A DNA stretch of 64,000 nt, from the NCBI GenBank assembly GCA_029432775.1, contig JAROAZ010000015.1:62001-126000 (forward strand). Reading direction: 5' to 3'. This document shows, piece by piece, positions 1 through 10,423 of the stretch. Position 1 is the first letter of the stretch. Each line of letters opens with the position of its first letter. Made by a program: the position numbers and the translations under genes. Source of the DNA: Pontiellaceae bacterium B12227. GTDB lineage: Bacteria; Verrucomicrobiota; Kiritimatiellia; Kiritimatiellales; Pontiellaceae. The notes beneath the pieces were generated by a model. The model did no database searches and was not told where the DNA came from. It saw only the letters and a program-made list of their open reading frames with translations.

Positions 1-1197
1 GGGCAGGGATCGAACCCGTGCGTGCTGGCCGAGGCTCAGGCTGAAAAATCGGATCTGCTGATTGCAGTAACCGATAATGACGAAGTAAACATTCTTTCCT
101 GTCTGCTGGCTCATGCCGCCGGTGTGAAGGGTAAAATTGCCCGCGTCACGAACCCGGCCTTCCTCGAAAGTGCCTCCGGCTATGATTTGAAAAAAATGGG
201 TATCGATCTGGTGATTAACCAGAAGCACGAATGTGCGCGGGAAGTGTTCAATATGCTTCAGATGCCCGGAGCGCTTGAAGCATTCGATCTGTTTGAAGGA
301 AAAGTGATGGTGGCCGGCTTTATTATTAATGCCATGAGCCCGATGCTTGACCGGACGCCGGCCGAGTGCGATCGCCTGGACCTGATTCAGAGCGTACGGG
401 TGATTGCCATCCGCCGTGATGAGCAGTTGGTGGTGCCGCATGGCAATACGGTGTTTAAACAGAACGACGTGATTTACCTTGTGGGTCAGCGTGAGCATAT
501 TTCGAATTTCTTTAAGTGGGTACAGCCGGATATTGAGCCGTTCGAAAAGGTGATTATTGCCGGCGGCGGCGATCTGGGCCTCATGCTTGCCAAGTTCATT
601 GAAACCGAAGTGGATACCGTGCTGCTTGAGCAAAACGAAGAGCGCGCCCGTTTCTGCTCCAGCGAACTCAATAAGACTCTGATTCTGCGTGCCGATGCAC
701 TGACCGAAAGTGCGCTGGAAGAATCCGGCCTGCATGACAGAACGGCATTTGTTGCGCTGACCGGTGATGATGAAGGCAACATTATGAATTGTCTGATGGC
801 CCAGAAAAAGGGGGCCTCGTTTACCGCCACGCAGATTACACGCACCGATTTTATTCCGGTGGTTGAATCGCTCTACCTGGTAAACCGGGTGGTCAGCCCC
901 TATGTCTCTACCTCCAATGCCATTCTGCACTGGTTGCGCTCCAAAAAGGTGCAGGCGGCTTCGCTGCTGCATAACCTGCCGGGCGAGCTGCTGGATGTGG
1001 TGGTGCCGGCCAATCATAAAATTGATGGTTTGCGGATTAAGGAAATCAAAATTCCATCGACGGCGATTATTGCAACCGTACTGCGGGAGGGTGAAGTGGT
1101 TACTGCAACCGGCGATCTTCAGCTGCAGGCCGAGGACCGGGTACTGATCTTCTGCCACCCGGATGCCGTTAAGAAGATTCAATCGATCTTCCTTTAG
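1..1197 (+). CDS. trkA: Trk potassium uptake regulatory subunit TrkA (5'-truncated by window edge)
   Basis: Cytoplasmic NAD(H)-binding regulatory subunit that gates the TrkH K+ channel. The reading frame is open from base 1 and the visible text begins inside the first RCK domain (GQGSNP, then SDLLIAVTDNDEVN), so the N-terminal Rossmann segment lies outside the window. Two RCK units are seen: the end of the first with its TrkA-C part (about nt 360-500), then a second Rossmann fold starting near nt 545 with the dinucleotide loop GGGDLG, and a final TrkA-C domain (about nt 990-1190). trkH follows 21 bp downstream, so the two are probably co-transcribed. Identity is secure; the true start is not visible. 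Confidence 0.95.
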   Translation, partial: GQGSNPCVLAEAQAEKSDLLIAVTDNDEVNILSCLLAHAAGVKGKIARVTNPAFLESASGYDLKKMGIDLVINQKHECAREVFNMLQMPGALEAFDLFEGKVMVAGFIINAMSPMLDRTPAECDRLDLIQSVRVIAIRRDEQLVVPHGNTVFKQNDVIYLVGQREHISNFFKWVQPDIEPFEKVIIAGGGDLGLMLAKFIETEVDTVLLEQNEERARFCSSELNKTLILRADALTESALEESGLHDRTAFVALTGDDEGNIMNCLMAQKKGASFTATQITRTDFIPVVESLYLVNRVVSPYVSTSNAILHWLRSKKVQAASLLHNLPGELLDVVVPANHKIDGLRIKEIKIPSTAIIATVLREGEVVTATGDLQLQAEDRVLIFCHPDAVKKIQSIFL

Positions 1198-1218
1198 GAA
1201 GAACACGGATTACGCATC

Positions 1219-2670
1219 ATGAATAAACGCGCGGTTTTTCACTTAGTTTCCTACATGACGCTGGTAATCGGCGTGGCGATGATTCTATGTGCCGGCATTT
1301 CGCTGGCCTATGATGAGCCGCTCAAGGTGCAGCTCGCGCTGGTTTATTCCGGAGTAATCGCCATTTGCTGTGCCACCGTCGTCGGGTTCCTTACCCGCGG
1401 AAAAATCAACCTTTCACGGCGCGATGGTTTCGGCATTGTGACTTTCGGGTGGATCTCGGCCACCATCTTCGGTTCGCTGCCATACATTTTTTCCGATGTG
1501 ATTGATCATCCGGTTTCGGCCATGTTTGAAACGATGTCCGGGTTCACCACCACCGGGGCATCCGTGCTAAGCAATCTGGAGGAGATTCCGCGCGGGATTC
1601 ATTTCTGGCGTGCGCTCACGCACTGGTTCGGCGGCATGGGCGTACTGGTGCTCTGCGTGGCCATTCTCCCTTTTCTCGGGGTTGGCGGCATGCAGATCTA
1701 CCGTGCGGAAATGCCGGGCCCTTCAAAGGATCGGTTGACGCCACGTATTGCAACGACGGCTAAACTGCTTTGGGGTGTTTATGCGATGATGACCGTCGTT
1801 GAGGCGGTGCTGCTCAAATATGCCGGCGGCATGGACTGGTTCGATTCGTTCTGTCATGCATTCGGTACCATGGCTACCGGTGGTTTCTCGACGCGCTCGG
1901 CCAGTGTCGGGGCCTACGATAGCGCTGTGATCGACGGTATCATCACCTTTTTCATGTTTGCGGCCGGAGTGAACTTCTCGTTGCATTACTATGCCTTAAC
2001 CGGGAAGCCGCAACGCTATTTCCAGGATCCGGAATTTCGGTTTTATACGATCTTCATCATCTGCGCCACGCTCTTTCTGACCTTCAATATCTGGACGGCA
2101 GACTGGGGAACGCTCAGCCGCTGTTTCCGCGATTCCGCTTTCACTGCCACCTCCATTATTACAACCACCGGTTTCGGTACGGCCGACTTCGATCAATGGC
2201 CGAATGCCTCGCGCCTGCTATTAGTGGCCATGATGTTTATGGGCGGTTGTGCCGGGTCGACCGGCGGCGGCATGAAGATTGTCCGCGTATTTATTATGTT
2301 TAAAAAGATGCTGCGCGAACTGAAGCTGTTCATGCGTCCTTCGGCGGTGATTCAGATGAAACTCGGCGGCAAGCCGGTGGAGCAGGAGATTATCTCCCAC
2401 ATCTCCGCATTCTTCGCCATCTTCGTGCTTATCTTTGCGGTCGGCTCGTTCGTGATGACCTTCTTTACGCCGAATCTGGAAACAGCCGCTACCAGTGTGA
2501 TTGCCACGCTCGGAAACATTGGGCCGGGCCTGAATGCGGTGGGTGTGACGCAGAATTTTGCGAATATTTCACCGCTTGGTCAGGGCATCCTGACGTTTTT
2601 CATGCTGCTCGGCCGTCTCGAACTCTACACCGTGCTCATCCTCTTCCTTCCCAGCTATTGGAAGAGATAG
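1219..2670 (+). CDS. trkH: Trk/Ktr-type potassium transporter membrane subunit TrkH
   Basis: Inner-membrane K+ translocating subunit of 483 residues, the usual TrkH length. Four pore loops of the SKT superfamily can be read in order: TTTGAS (residues 110-115), ATGGFST (about 218-224), TTTGFGT (about 314-320) and TLGNIGPG (about 429-436), each with the filter glycine. Hydrophobic helices flank each loop. It directly follows trkA and is likely translated from the same mRNA. The C-terminus (PSYWKR) contains an imperfect copy of the window's 15-bp palindrome (CCCAGCTATTGGAA near nt 2651). Confidence 0.95.
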   Translation: MNKRAVFHLVSYMTLVIGVAMILCAGISLAYDEPLKVQLALVYSGVIAICCATVVGFLTRGKINLSRRDGFGIVTFGWISATIFGSLPYIFSDVIDHPVSAMFETMSGFTTTGASVLSNLEEIPRGIHFWRALTHWFGGMGVLVLCVAILPFLGVGGMQIYRAEMPGPSKDRLTPRIATTAKLLWGVYAMMTVVEAVLLKYAGGMDWFDSFCHAFGTMATGGFSTRSASVGAYDSAVIDGIITFFMFAAGVNFSLHYYALTGKPQRYFQDPEFRFYTIFIICATLFLTFNIWTADWGTLSRCFRDSAFTATSIITTTGFGTADFDQWPNASRLLLVAMMFMGGCAGSTGGGMKIVRVFIMFKKMLRELKLFMRPSAVIQMKLGGKPVEQEIISHISAFFAIFVLIFAVGSFVMTFFTPNLETAATSVIATLGNIGPGLNAVGVTQNFANISPLGQGILTFFMLLGRLELYTVLILFLPSYWKR

Positions 2671-2680
2671 GCGGAGGCCG

Positions 2681-2736
2681 GTACCGCCTGCACTATGTGC
2701 TGGCTCGCGAGCCACCGCGTAGCGGCTGCTGTACTA
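2681..2736. repeat. Double-hairpin intergenic repeat, copy A
   Basis: On the minus strand this reads as a GTACAGCAGCCGCTACGCGGTGGCTC hairpin-type unit (nt 2711-2736) followed by GAGCCAGCACATAGTGCAGGC (nt 2685-2705). The same two words recur at 28094-28145 and 34577-34684. Each half is self-complementary. It lies between the convergent trkH and rnfD genes, touches the rnfD stop codon, and could serve as a transcript-end structure although it has no T-run. Confidence 0.6.
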
Positions 2737-3675
2737 GGAGCGTTTTAGCAGGGCCCGGCCACGCAGTTCAAATGCGATACGGTCGAGCAGGGGTGCGCAG
2801 AGGTTTCCAAGCAGGACGGCGTAGACAATAGCTTCCGTGTAGAAGGTGAAGTGCCGGATGAGGGCGTTGCTGATGCCGATGATCAGGCCGCAAAGAATCT
2901 GCCCGCTTTTACTCATGGGAGTGGAAACCGGATCCGCCACAATGAAGACGGCGCTGAAGAGCGTGGCGGCGGAGAGCAGGTTGTAGAGCGGAGAATTTCC
3001 GCACAGGGCCGTTGTGATGCTGAAGGCGATCAGGAAAAAGAGCGGCGTACGCCAGCCGATGATGCCTTTCCATATAAGCAGCGCCGCAATGGGAATCAGC
3101 AGGAGGGGAAAGGTTTCTCCGGGGCTACCGGGAACGAGCATAAACAAACCTTCCCAGGTGCCGTCGATTTTACTGAAGAGCCATTCGGACCATTCGAGCG
3201 GGAATCCTTCAGAGCGGTAGAGTTCCTGCGGGGTGGCGGTGGAGATGACATCGGCCGTCGGCGTGCCCCAGTTCACGATCTGCACCGGATAAACCAGCAT
3301 CAGGAATAACCGGCCCACCATGGCGGCATTAAAGCGCAACGGACTTCCAATCATTGGAAGTTTGACGAGCAGCACCGCAATCAGGATGGAAAACAGCATC
3401 GGCAGAAACGGCATGGTTGGCGGAACGCTGGCGGCAATCAGTGCGGCGGTGAAGGCGGAACCGGTGCAGATGAGCCGCCGCTTCCGTTTTATTATCAGCG
3501 TGTAAATTGTTTCGGCCATCGAGCCGATAAAGGCGTAGCCCATAAATTGTAAAATGAAGGTCGCTTGATACAGAACACTGTAAATGGACACGGGAATCAG
3601 CAACGCCAGCATAGCCCAGGCGGCCATGGCCGATGAGCCGGAACCTGTTTTGACAAAGGGGCTGTGGATGCTCAT
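2734..3675 (-). CDS. rnfD: RnfD/NqrB-like membrane flavoprotein subunit
   Basis: Polytopic membrane protein of 313 residues matching the RnfD/NqrB family, the FMN-bearing membrane subunit of ion-translocating ferredoxin:NAD+ or NADH:quinone oxidoreductases. The motif STATP at residues 145-149 corresponds to the S(G/T)AT site where FMN is covalently attached to Thr in the family. About nine hydrophobic segments are visible. The ATG at 3675 has GGGGA 7 nt upstream. It is last in a minus-strand set rnfG-rnfC-rnfD; the RnfA, RnfB and RnfE partners are not in the window. A copy of the 15-bp palindrome lies inside it at 3345-3359, read as LPMIGS. Confidence 0.85.
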   Translation of the reverse strand: MSIHSPFVKTGSGSSAMAAWAMLALLIPVSIYSVLYQATFILQFMGYAFIGSMAETIYTLIIKRKRRLICTGSAFTAALIAASVPPTMPFLPMLFSILIAVLLVKLPMIGSPLRFNAAMVGRLFLMLVYPVQIVNWGTPTADVISTATPQELYRSEGFPLEWSEWLFSKIDGTWEGLFMLVPGSPGETFPLLLIPIAALLIWKGIIGWRTPLFFLIAFSITTALCGNSPLYNLLSAATLFSAVFIVADPVSTPMSKSGQILCGLIIGISNALIRHFTFYTEAIVYAVLLGNLCAPLLDRIAFELRGRALLKRS

Positions 3676-3718
3676 GCGGGTTCCCCGCTTAATCGACCAT
3701 CAGCAATAAAAAATAATT

Positions 3719-4747
3719 CTAGAGACATGCTTTCCCCTTTTCCAATGACTGGACGAGCGGGATGCCGGACGGGCAGGCGGCGGAGCAGACACCGCAGAGG
3801 AAGCATTCGGTCATCTGGGCTTTAAAGGCGGGCCCTTCAGTTTTGTTTTTACGGATACGCTCGGTGAGTGTGAACGGATGAAGGCCGAGCGGGCAGGCGG
3901 TATTGCAGGCCCCGCAGCGGGTGCAGGGGCGTTCATTCCGAAAAACATCGTCGCGTTTAAGAATGAGGATGGAAAGAGTCGTTTTTTCAATGGGTGCTGA
4001 GGCCGGGACCTCTTTGCCCATCATAGTGCCCGAGTCGGAAATAATGTGGATGGCCGGGTCGTAGGGCAGTTTGTATATTTCTAAAAGTTCCTGAACAGAG
4101 ATGCCGACGGGTGCAATGATGTTTTGATAGAAACCGGTGGAGGGCATGGCCAGGGTCAGGGGGCGTTCGACCACGGGTATGCCATCGACAAGGGCGCGGC
4201 CCACGGCGCGCAGGGATACGACGTTCTGAATAAGAAACCCGAATTTATGCGGGCGGGCGCCGGGCGCCGGCCATTTCCCGATCAGTTTTTTTAGGATGAG
4301 CTTTTCGGCGCCGGCCGGATATTTGTCTGAGAAGGTGAGGACTTCGAATTCACCATATAGTTTATTCAGTTCAGTGACCAAATCCGGATTGTGCTGTACG
4401 GCCAGGATGACTTTGCTGGCGCCCACGGCCTGGGCGCAGGCGGTGGCTCCGGCGGCGACCCAGAGCGAGTCGTTGAGCAGGACTGATTTGTCGATGCTGA
4501 TGCCCGGCTCGCATTCGATGCCGTTGATAACCAGGGTATGGGATCCGATATTGGCTTTGATCTTTTCCGATGTCTGGAAGCCGCTCCCACCCATGCCGAC
4601 GAGGCCGATTTCGTCGAGGAAGTCGGGAAAGGTTGCGGGATCGATGGTGTCGAGACCGGGATAGATGCGTTCAGGACGGGGGAAGGGGGTTTCCAATGTT
4701 TGGAAATCGGCGAGTATGTTCCAGTCGGTCTTAATGGTTCGCAGCAT
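3719..4747 (-). CDS. rnfC: RnfC-like NADH/flavin iron-sulfur subunit
   Basis: Soluble or peripheral electron-entry subunit of an Rnf-like complex, 342 residues, shorter than typical RnfC (over 430). The Gly-rich nucleotide/flavin region GLVGMGGSGFQTS (residues 48-60) and NGIECEPG (75-82) match the RnfC/NuoF fold. Two C-terminal [4Fe-4S] motifs follow: Cys275, 278, 281, 285 and Cys315, 318, 321, 325. It starts 3 nt after the rnfG homologue, so the two are translationally linked. The N-terminus carries FQTLE from an embedded palindrome copy (4691-4705), with a variant (TTCCG) at 4565-4579. PduS-type RnfC-like cobalamin reductases share this compact layout and are an alternative family. Confidence 0.85.
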   Translation of the reverse strand: MLRTIKTDWNILADFQTLETPFPRPERIYPGLDTIDPATFPDFLDEIGLVGMGGSGFQTSEKIKANIGSHTLVINGIECEPGISIDKSVLLNDSLWVAAGATACAQAVGASKVILAVQHNPDLVTELNKLYGEFEVLTFSDKYPAGAEKLILKKLIGKWPAPGARPHKFGFLIQNVVSLRAVGRALVDGIPVVERPLTLAMPSTGFYQNIIAPVGISVQELLEIYKLPYDPAIHIISDSGTMMGKEVPASAPIEKTTLSILILKRDDVFRNERPCTRCGACNTACPLGLHPFTLTERIRKNKTEGPAFKAQMTECFLCGVCSAACPSGIPLVQSLEKGKACL

Positions 4748-4750
4748 CAG

Positions 4751-5257
4751 TTATTTCTGTTTTGCCCATTTTGGCGGCTCTTCCATTTGCAGAGCAACGT
4801 GGCGCGCCATGTAATTGAGATATCCCGAGGTTTTTATTCCATAACGGGTGGCGCCGGACAAGGCATCAACGGCCGATTTTTCAGCATGCGGATCGAAAGA
4901 GACCCCCTTGAACTGCTTGAGAATGGTCAGTACCTGATTGCGGTCCTTGGCATTTTTTATTTTTTTAATGTCTGGAAAATAGGCTTCGCGCAGGACATAG
5001 CCGCTTTCGGTTTTATCGACAATCACCACACCGGTGATCGTTTTGAAGGATTCAATCTCGCGGTAGGCCGCGCCCGATTTTACGGCACCGTTTTCATCGA
5101 ACCCGATGAAGACGCGCTGGATGGTGCGGGAATAGGGATTGTCCGAAGCCGCGACCTTCAGCCCCGACAACGATTGATCAACGGCTTTCTGAAGGTCGTC
5201 TCCGAAGGAGGCGAGACCGGTCAGTAAAAGGGAAAGTATGATACAGCGCATGAACAT
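4751..5257 (-). CDS. rnfG: RnfG/NqrC-like periplasmic FMN-binding protein
   Basis: Small exported FMN-binding-domain protein of about 168 residues. The SGAT motif (VDALSGATRYG) near the C-terminus is where FMN attaches to Thr in RnfG and NqrC. The N-terminus from 5257 is a signal peptide or single anchor (MFMRCIILSLLLTGLASFG). The ATG at 5257 has GGAG 11 nt upstream; the ATG at 5251 is an alternative, and a longer frame to 5293 lacks sense as a signal. The gene is followed after 3 nt by rnfC. The family normally hands electrons between the membrane flavoproteins; here no rnfA, rnfB or rnfE accompanies it. Confidence 0.75.
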   Translation of the reverse strand: MFMRCIILSLLLTGLASFGDDLQKAVDQSLSGLKVAASDNPYSRTIQRVFIGFDENGAVKSGAAYREIESFKTITGVVIVDKTESGYVLREAYFPDIKKIKNAKDRNQVLTILKQFKGVSFDPHAEKSAVDALSGATRYGIKTSGYLNYMARHVALQMEEPPKWAKQK

Positions 5258-5383
5258 ATATAAAATGTCTCCACAAAAAGGAACGGCGCACAATAGGGTT
5301 TTACGACACCCGGGCGCAAGCGGGAATGGAATCAGCCGCTTCGTTGCATTAACGAAGCGGCCGAATCTGCGAGGTGGTTCGGT

Positions 5384-6634
5384 TTAGTTAAAGACCCATC
5401 CCATACCCAGGTTATATTTCGTGATGCTACTGGTTGCGGCCGTATCGGCGAACTGGATATCGCCCTTGAGCACAAAATTCCGGGTCAGGAGCCAGCTGGC
5501 TCCGACTGTAATTTCGGAACGGTCGTATTTCCCTTCGGCGGTGTCGCCTGCAGCCACTGCGTGCTGGGTGTTGTATTCTTCGTAGCGCACAAAAGGAATC
5601 AGCGACGAATCTTTAAGTTTGCCGGTTTTCCAGGAATCGGGAAGTACATCCACTCCTGCTTCGAGATACCAACCGAAGATCTGTTCGCCGGTATCGCCAT
5701 CTCCAGCAGCTGCAGGGTCATAAGCCGCGTTGAGTGCAGCAGCATCGGAATTTTCTCCCAGCGCCACTACCCCGCGGAACTGGAAGCGGGAGATGGCGTA
5801 TTCAAAGTCGCTTGAGATCATCGAAAAGGTGTTGTCGGTATCCGTGCCGTTGCTTCCTCCTTTGTTTTTATTGTCGGTTCCGCCGTAGTACCCGGAGAGG
5901 CCGAGGCGCAGGTCCTGGTTGTCGGTGGAAACCGGGAAGAAGTCGAGGCGTCCCGTGAGAGCACCGTTGTTCAGGCCGGGGCGTCCTTTCATACGGCCGC
6001 CGCGTACGCCTTCTTTTCCATTGAATCCGGATTCATCGAGGCCGGCAACGGCATAGACTTCATAGCTCAGCCAACTCAGCGGATAACCGAACAGGCCTAT
6101 TCCATCGATCATCCAGGTGGAAGGAATAATGTATTTTTCCACATTCGGGCGTTCGACTCCGTTGAAGAGGGTGGGTTCGTGTTTCTGGTTAACAATGCCG
6201 AGCGGAGCCAGCATGCGTCCGGCACGAACATTCACCGCATCGCCGAAGAGGAAGTCGGCATAAAGCTGTTCAATCAATAGATATTCTTCATCCGTTGAAG
6301 CGTGTTCGAGTTCGATTTCGGAGGAGAGCCGAATCCAGTCATTGAATTCGTAGCCGACGTACATAACCAGTCGGTGAATATCGAGCAGGTCGTTGCCGCC
6401 TTCGGTCCAGTTGGCATGGATCTCGCCGTAGCCACCGAAGCTGACCTTGCTTTTCTGCTCGGTGAAGACTCCTGCCAGGTCATTTTTCTCGCCTTTCAAA
6501 GCGGCGAGTTCAGCTTTGGTATCTGCCATTTCAGCTTCGAGTGCTGCGAGGCGGTCTGCATCGGCCGCGTGAGCTGAGGCAGTGAGGGCCGCAATGGCTG
6601 TGACGCTGAAGTATTTCATAATCTGATGGTTCAT
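5384..6634 (-). CDS. Outer-membrane porin with N-terminal coiled coil (OprO/OprP-like)
   Basis: 416-residue exported protein. The signal peptide ends about ASAHA (residue 20), then a short heptad coiled coil (RLAALEAEMADTKAELAALKGEK) precedes a beta-rich barrel typical of phosphate-selective or general porins, ending in the C-terminal aromatic motif GWVFN. Text such as RMLAPLGIVNQKHEP and VNVRAGR resembles the O/P porin family. The start at 6634 was chosen for its AAGGAG 8 nt upstream and a clean signal peptide; the frame is open for 28 more codons without such signals. The substrate cannot be told from sequence. It sits upstream of the rnf-like genes in the same direction, 126 bp away. Confidence 0.8.
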   Translation of the reverse strand: MNHQIMKYFSVTAIAALTASAHAADADRLAALEAEMADTKAELAALKGEKNDLAGVFTEQKSKVSFGGYGEIHANWTEGGNDLLDIHRLVMYVGYEFNDWIRLSSEIELEHASTDEEYLLIEQLYADFLFGDAVNVRAGRMLAPLGIVNQKHEPTLFNGVERPNVEKYIIPSTWMIDGIGLFGYPLSWLSYEVYAVAGLDESGFNGKEGVRGGRMKGRPGLNNGALTGRLDFFPVSTDNQDLRLGLSGYYGGTDNKNKGGSNGTDTDNTFSMISSDFEYAISRFQFRGVVALGENSDAAALNAAYDPAAAGDGDTGEQIFGWYLEAGVDVLPDSWKTGKLKDSSLIPFVRYEEYNTQHAVAAGDTAEGKYDRSEITVGASWLLTRNFVLKGDIQFADTAATSSITKYNLGMGWVFN

Positions 6635-8098
<1,464 letters not shown>

Positions 8099-8121
8099 GT
8101 TTAACGACACTTCGATTCAAG

Positions 8122-8150
8122 AAAGCGTCCCGTTTGCGGGGCGCTTTTTT
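8122..8150 (+). terminator. Rho-independent terminator of gapA
   Basis: AGCGtCCCG-tttg-CGGGgCGCT stem followed by TTTTTT, 24 bp after the gapA stop codon. Confidence 0.85.
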
Positions 8151-8194
8151 GTGTTCAGAGTTCGCTCTCCGGGCGCGCCGTGCGGATGCAATCC

Positions 8195-9337
8195 CTATTC
8201 CACCGGTATTTCGACGAGTCGGTAGAAACGATTCGAAGTTCCTGCCATTGAAATATCAGTAAAGCTGATGTTGGTTGTTCCACTTGCGGGAGTCTGGATG
8301 GGGCCAATGTTTCTCCAATCGTTGGAAACAAGCGTCTCGGTGCACTGGAGCTGGTATTGGCTGGAGCTGACCACGGACAGGGAAAGCGGAAAGCCTGCCG
8401 GTTGCATGGCAATATCATGGATGTTCGCATCCGGCGATATCTGGTAGTGCTCGGCAACTAAGGTGAGATAACCAATCGAACCATCGGCACCACTCGAATA
8501 CCAAATCGGACGAGTGTCAATGGTGCCCCCTTTGCCGCCCTTTGCCGAGATCACCGCATTACTGGTGATTTCCAGCGTAGTGGAATAGAGTTCGATGGTT
8601 CCGCCCGCTCCGCCTCCCCCGGGGCCGCCGTGCCCAAAGGCGGTAGCAGATCCGATTCCGCCTGTACTGCCAGAGGCCTTCAGGGTTCCGGAAATCTGAA
8701 GTAGTCCCGGGGTGGAAATCTGTAACGCACCCGCACCGGTTCCACCGTCCCCTCCGGCCATAGCGATTCCGCCGAGGCTGTATCCAACGCTGCCGCCGCC
8801 CCCGCCGGACCCGCCTCCACCCGAGATTCCCTGTGTCAGATTGGGACGTGGTACCATCAGGCCTCCTTCGCCATAATTGGCTCCGGTAAGATCTGTTGCG
8901 TGAAGGCCGTTAGAGGCCATTCCCGCTCCGCCGCCAGCCCCCGAATAGGGATGTCCGCGCTCTCCGCCACCCGGTCCGAGTCCGTCTGTGCTAGCTACTG
9001 AGCCGTCTCCGGGGGTACCTCCGGAATAGCCTCCCGGATTCAGTGAGGGCGCAGAAATATCGATGGTTCCGGCAATGACCACATCGCCCGTTGCGGCGAG
9101 GAAAACCGGGGTGTTCGACGCGTTGGGTGAAAAACGAACCGTGACGTGTGCGGGAATGTTGATCGTGGTGTAGTTCAGTACACCGTTCGTCGCCTCTGTT
9201 GCCAAATCAATCGTGATGTTTGAACCGGGGTTGAAAGGGCCTTTGCTTCCGTCGGAGTGGGCCTGAGAGCCTGCTGCATCTTGTTGCAGCGCTAGTGTGG
9301 TGAGGGAGAGAAGAATCCCGCAGGTAGCCGTTTTCAT
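8195..9337 (-). CDS. Secreted glycine-rich protein with C-terminal beta module
   Basis: 380-residue exported protein of unknown role. Signal peptide at residues 1-22, then a short beta region (ATEATNGVLNYTTINIPAHVTVRFSPN type) and a long Gly-rich stretch (about 95-260) with many GGG and GGPGG runs resembling surface GRP-like proteins of myxobacteria and PVC bacteria. The last 60 residues form a beta module of the pattern YQLQ...VSNDWRNIG...FYRLVEIP, a common C-terminal unit of PVC secreted proteins. The start at 9337 has GGAGG 8 nt upstream. A near copy of the palindrome (8313-8327, CTCCAATCGTTGGAA) encodes SNDW in the C-terminal module. The same module is found in the relic at 11962-12402. 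Confidence 0.7.
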   Translation of the reverse strand: MKTATCGILLSLTTLALQQDAAGSQAHSDGSKGPFNPGSNITIDLATEATNGVLNYTTINIPAHVTVRFSPNASNTPVFLAATGDVVIAGTIDISAPSLNPGGYSGGTPGDGSVASTDGLGPGGGERGHPYSGAGGGAGMASNGLHATDLTGANYGEGGLMVPRPNLTQGISGGGGSGGGGGSVGYSLGGIAMAGGDGGTGAGALQISTPGLLQISGTLKASGSTGGIGSATAFGHGGPGGGGAGGTIELYSTTLEITSNAVISAKGGKGGTIDTRPIWYSSGADGSIGYLTLVAEHYQISPDANIHDIAMQPAGFPLSLSVVSSSQYQLQCTETLVSNDWRNIGPIQTPASGTTNISFTDISMAGTSNRFYRLVEIPVE

Positions 9338-9596
9338 TCGAGTGTCCTCCAGTTAGCGTGTGTACTTCTGGCTGAATCGCCAAGACGTATTTTACGCCGC
9401 TTTCGGTAGTTGGAAAGAAAAAACGGGTCACTCGTAAGGGTTTATATTGCTGTGTCCTACAAAACGGAAAGTATTATGTTTTTCACCGAAGGATAGGGCG
9501 GCGAGGTCAGGTCTCCGACCGATCTTTTAATGAGTACAAATGGATAGCGCTTTCGGTGGAACGCCCGGGGGGACGTGCTTGCGGTTTACCGTATGC

Positions 9597-10199
9597 TTAA
9601 AACCCGGTGCCGACACCAATGCTGAAGAAGGGTTGCCAGTCGTCGTAGGGCGATGAATTATCCTGCAATACATCAAATACGATTTGCACATTAAGCCAGC
9701 TCCGTTCTCCCAGCGGTTGTATAAAACCGCCACCCAGGAATAAAAAAGGCACCCATTCCCGTTCTGAGCTATCGGTAGGAAAGGAGAAAAATTCGTAGCT
9801 ATACGAGGCGGCCTCAGCATGGGCATAAAAATTAGGATTTACCAGATACCGGCCGAAGAGGCTGCCGCCATACGTACTGGTCGTGTAGGTCTTGGCATAT
9901 CTGTCGTCCTTAATGTAGTCATACCGGGCCTTTACTCCCATTGACAGTTTGGGATTTATCTTATAGCCGATCATCGGTTCGATACCGATCACTGTATAAT
10001 TCCCGAAGGACAGATTGATATAGCCTCCATAGAAGAGGTTGTTCCTGAGGTTTGATTTGGATTTTACCGCAGGGTTCTGTTTTTGTGTGCCGGTCGTTTT
10101 CTGTGCTGTCGGTTCGTTGGAATCCGTAACGGCAGGCTCGGCCGCATAGAGCACGGTCGTAACAGCTGATGCGAGTAATGCGCTGAATATTCTTCTCAT
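9597..10199 (-). CDS. Small outer-membrane beta-barrel protein
   Basis: 200-residue protein with a signal peptide (ending about LYAAEP), a low-complexity Thr/Gln/Lys linker (residues 20-50) and alternating hydrophobic strands ending GVGTGF with a terminal Phe, the outer-membrane sorting signal. The pattern resembles OmpA-like or OMP_b-brl porin folds. The ATG at 10199 is preceded by CAGGAG about 12 nt upstream. No specific function can be assigned. Confidence 0.7.
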   Translation of the reverse strand: MRRIFSALLASAVTTVLYAAEPAVTDSNEPTAQKTTGTQKQNPAVKSKSNLRNNLFYGGYINLSFGNYTVIGIEPMIGYKINPKLSMGVKARYDYIKDDRYAKTYTTSTYGGSLFGRYLVNPNFYAHAEAASYSYEFFSFPTDSSEREWVPFLFLGGGFIQPLGERSWLNVQIVFDVLQDNSSPYDDWQPFFSIGVGTGF

Positions 10200-10317
10200 A
10201 GTCCCTGTTCTCCTGTGGTTCTTTTTCGTCACTCGATAGAAAATATCATAATTCTGTCAGGACGTCCCGTTTGGGGCAGCCTCTTTTTTGGAGCAGGGCG
10301 TTCCGTGCCCGAAGCAT

Positions 10318-10352
10318 GAAAAAGCCCCTTGCTGAATATCTCAGTAAGGGGC
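10318..10352 (-). terminator. Rho-independent terminator of the TQGYWKNHP protein gene
   Basis: On the minus strand GCCCCTTaCTGA-gatat-TCAGcAAGGGGC runs into CTTTTTC. It lies 72 bp after the stop codon of the gene ending at 10424. Confidence 0.8.
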
Positions 10353-10423
10353 GCGCGATGATCTGGCCGGCTTATGCGGTCGAGTCAAATCTCTCAACGG
10401 TTAATAGCGCGGTATTGCCTGAT

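Noticed and set aside
1..22. GGGATCGAACCC resembling a tRNA T-arm
   Set aside because: The frame through it reads GQGSNP, which matches TrkA, and no acceptor or anticodon arms can be built around it.
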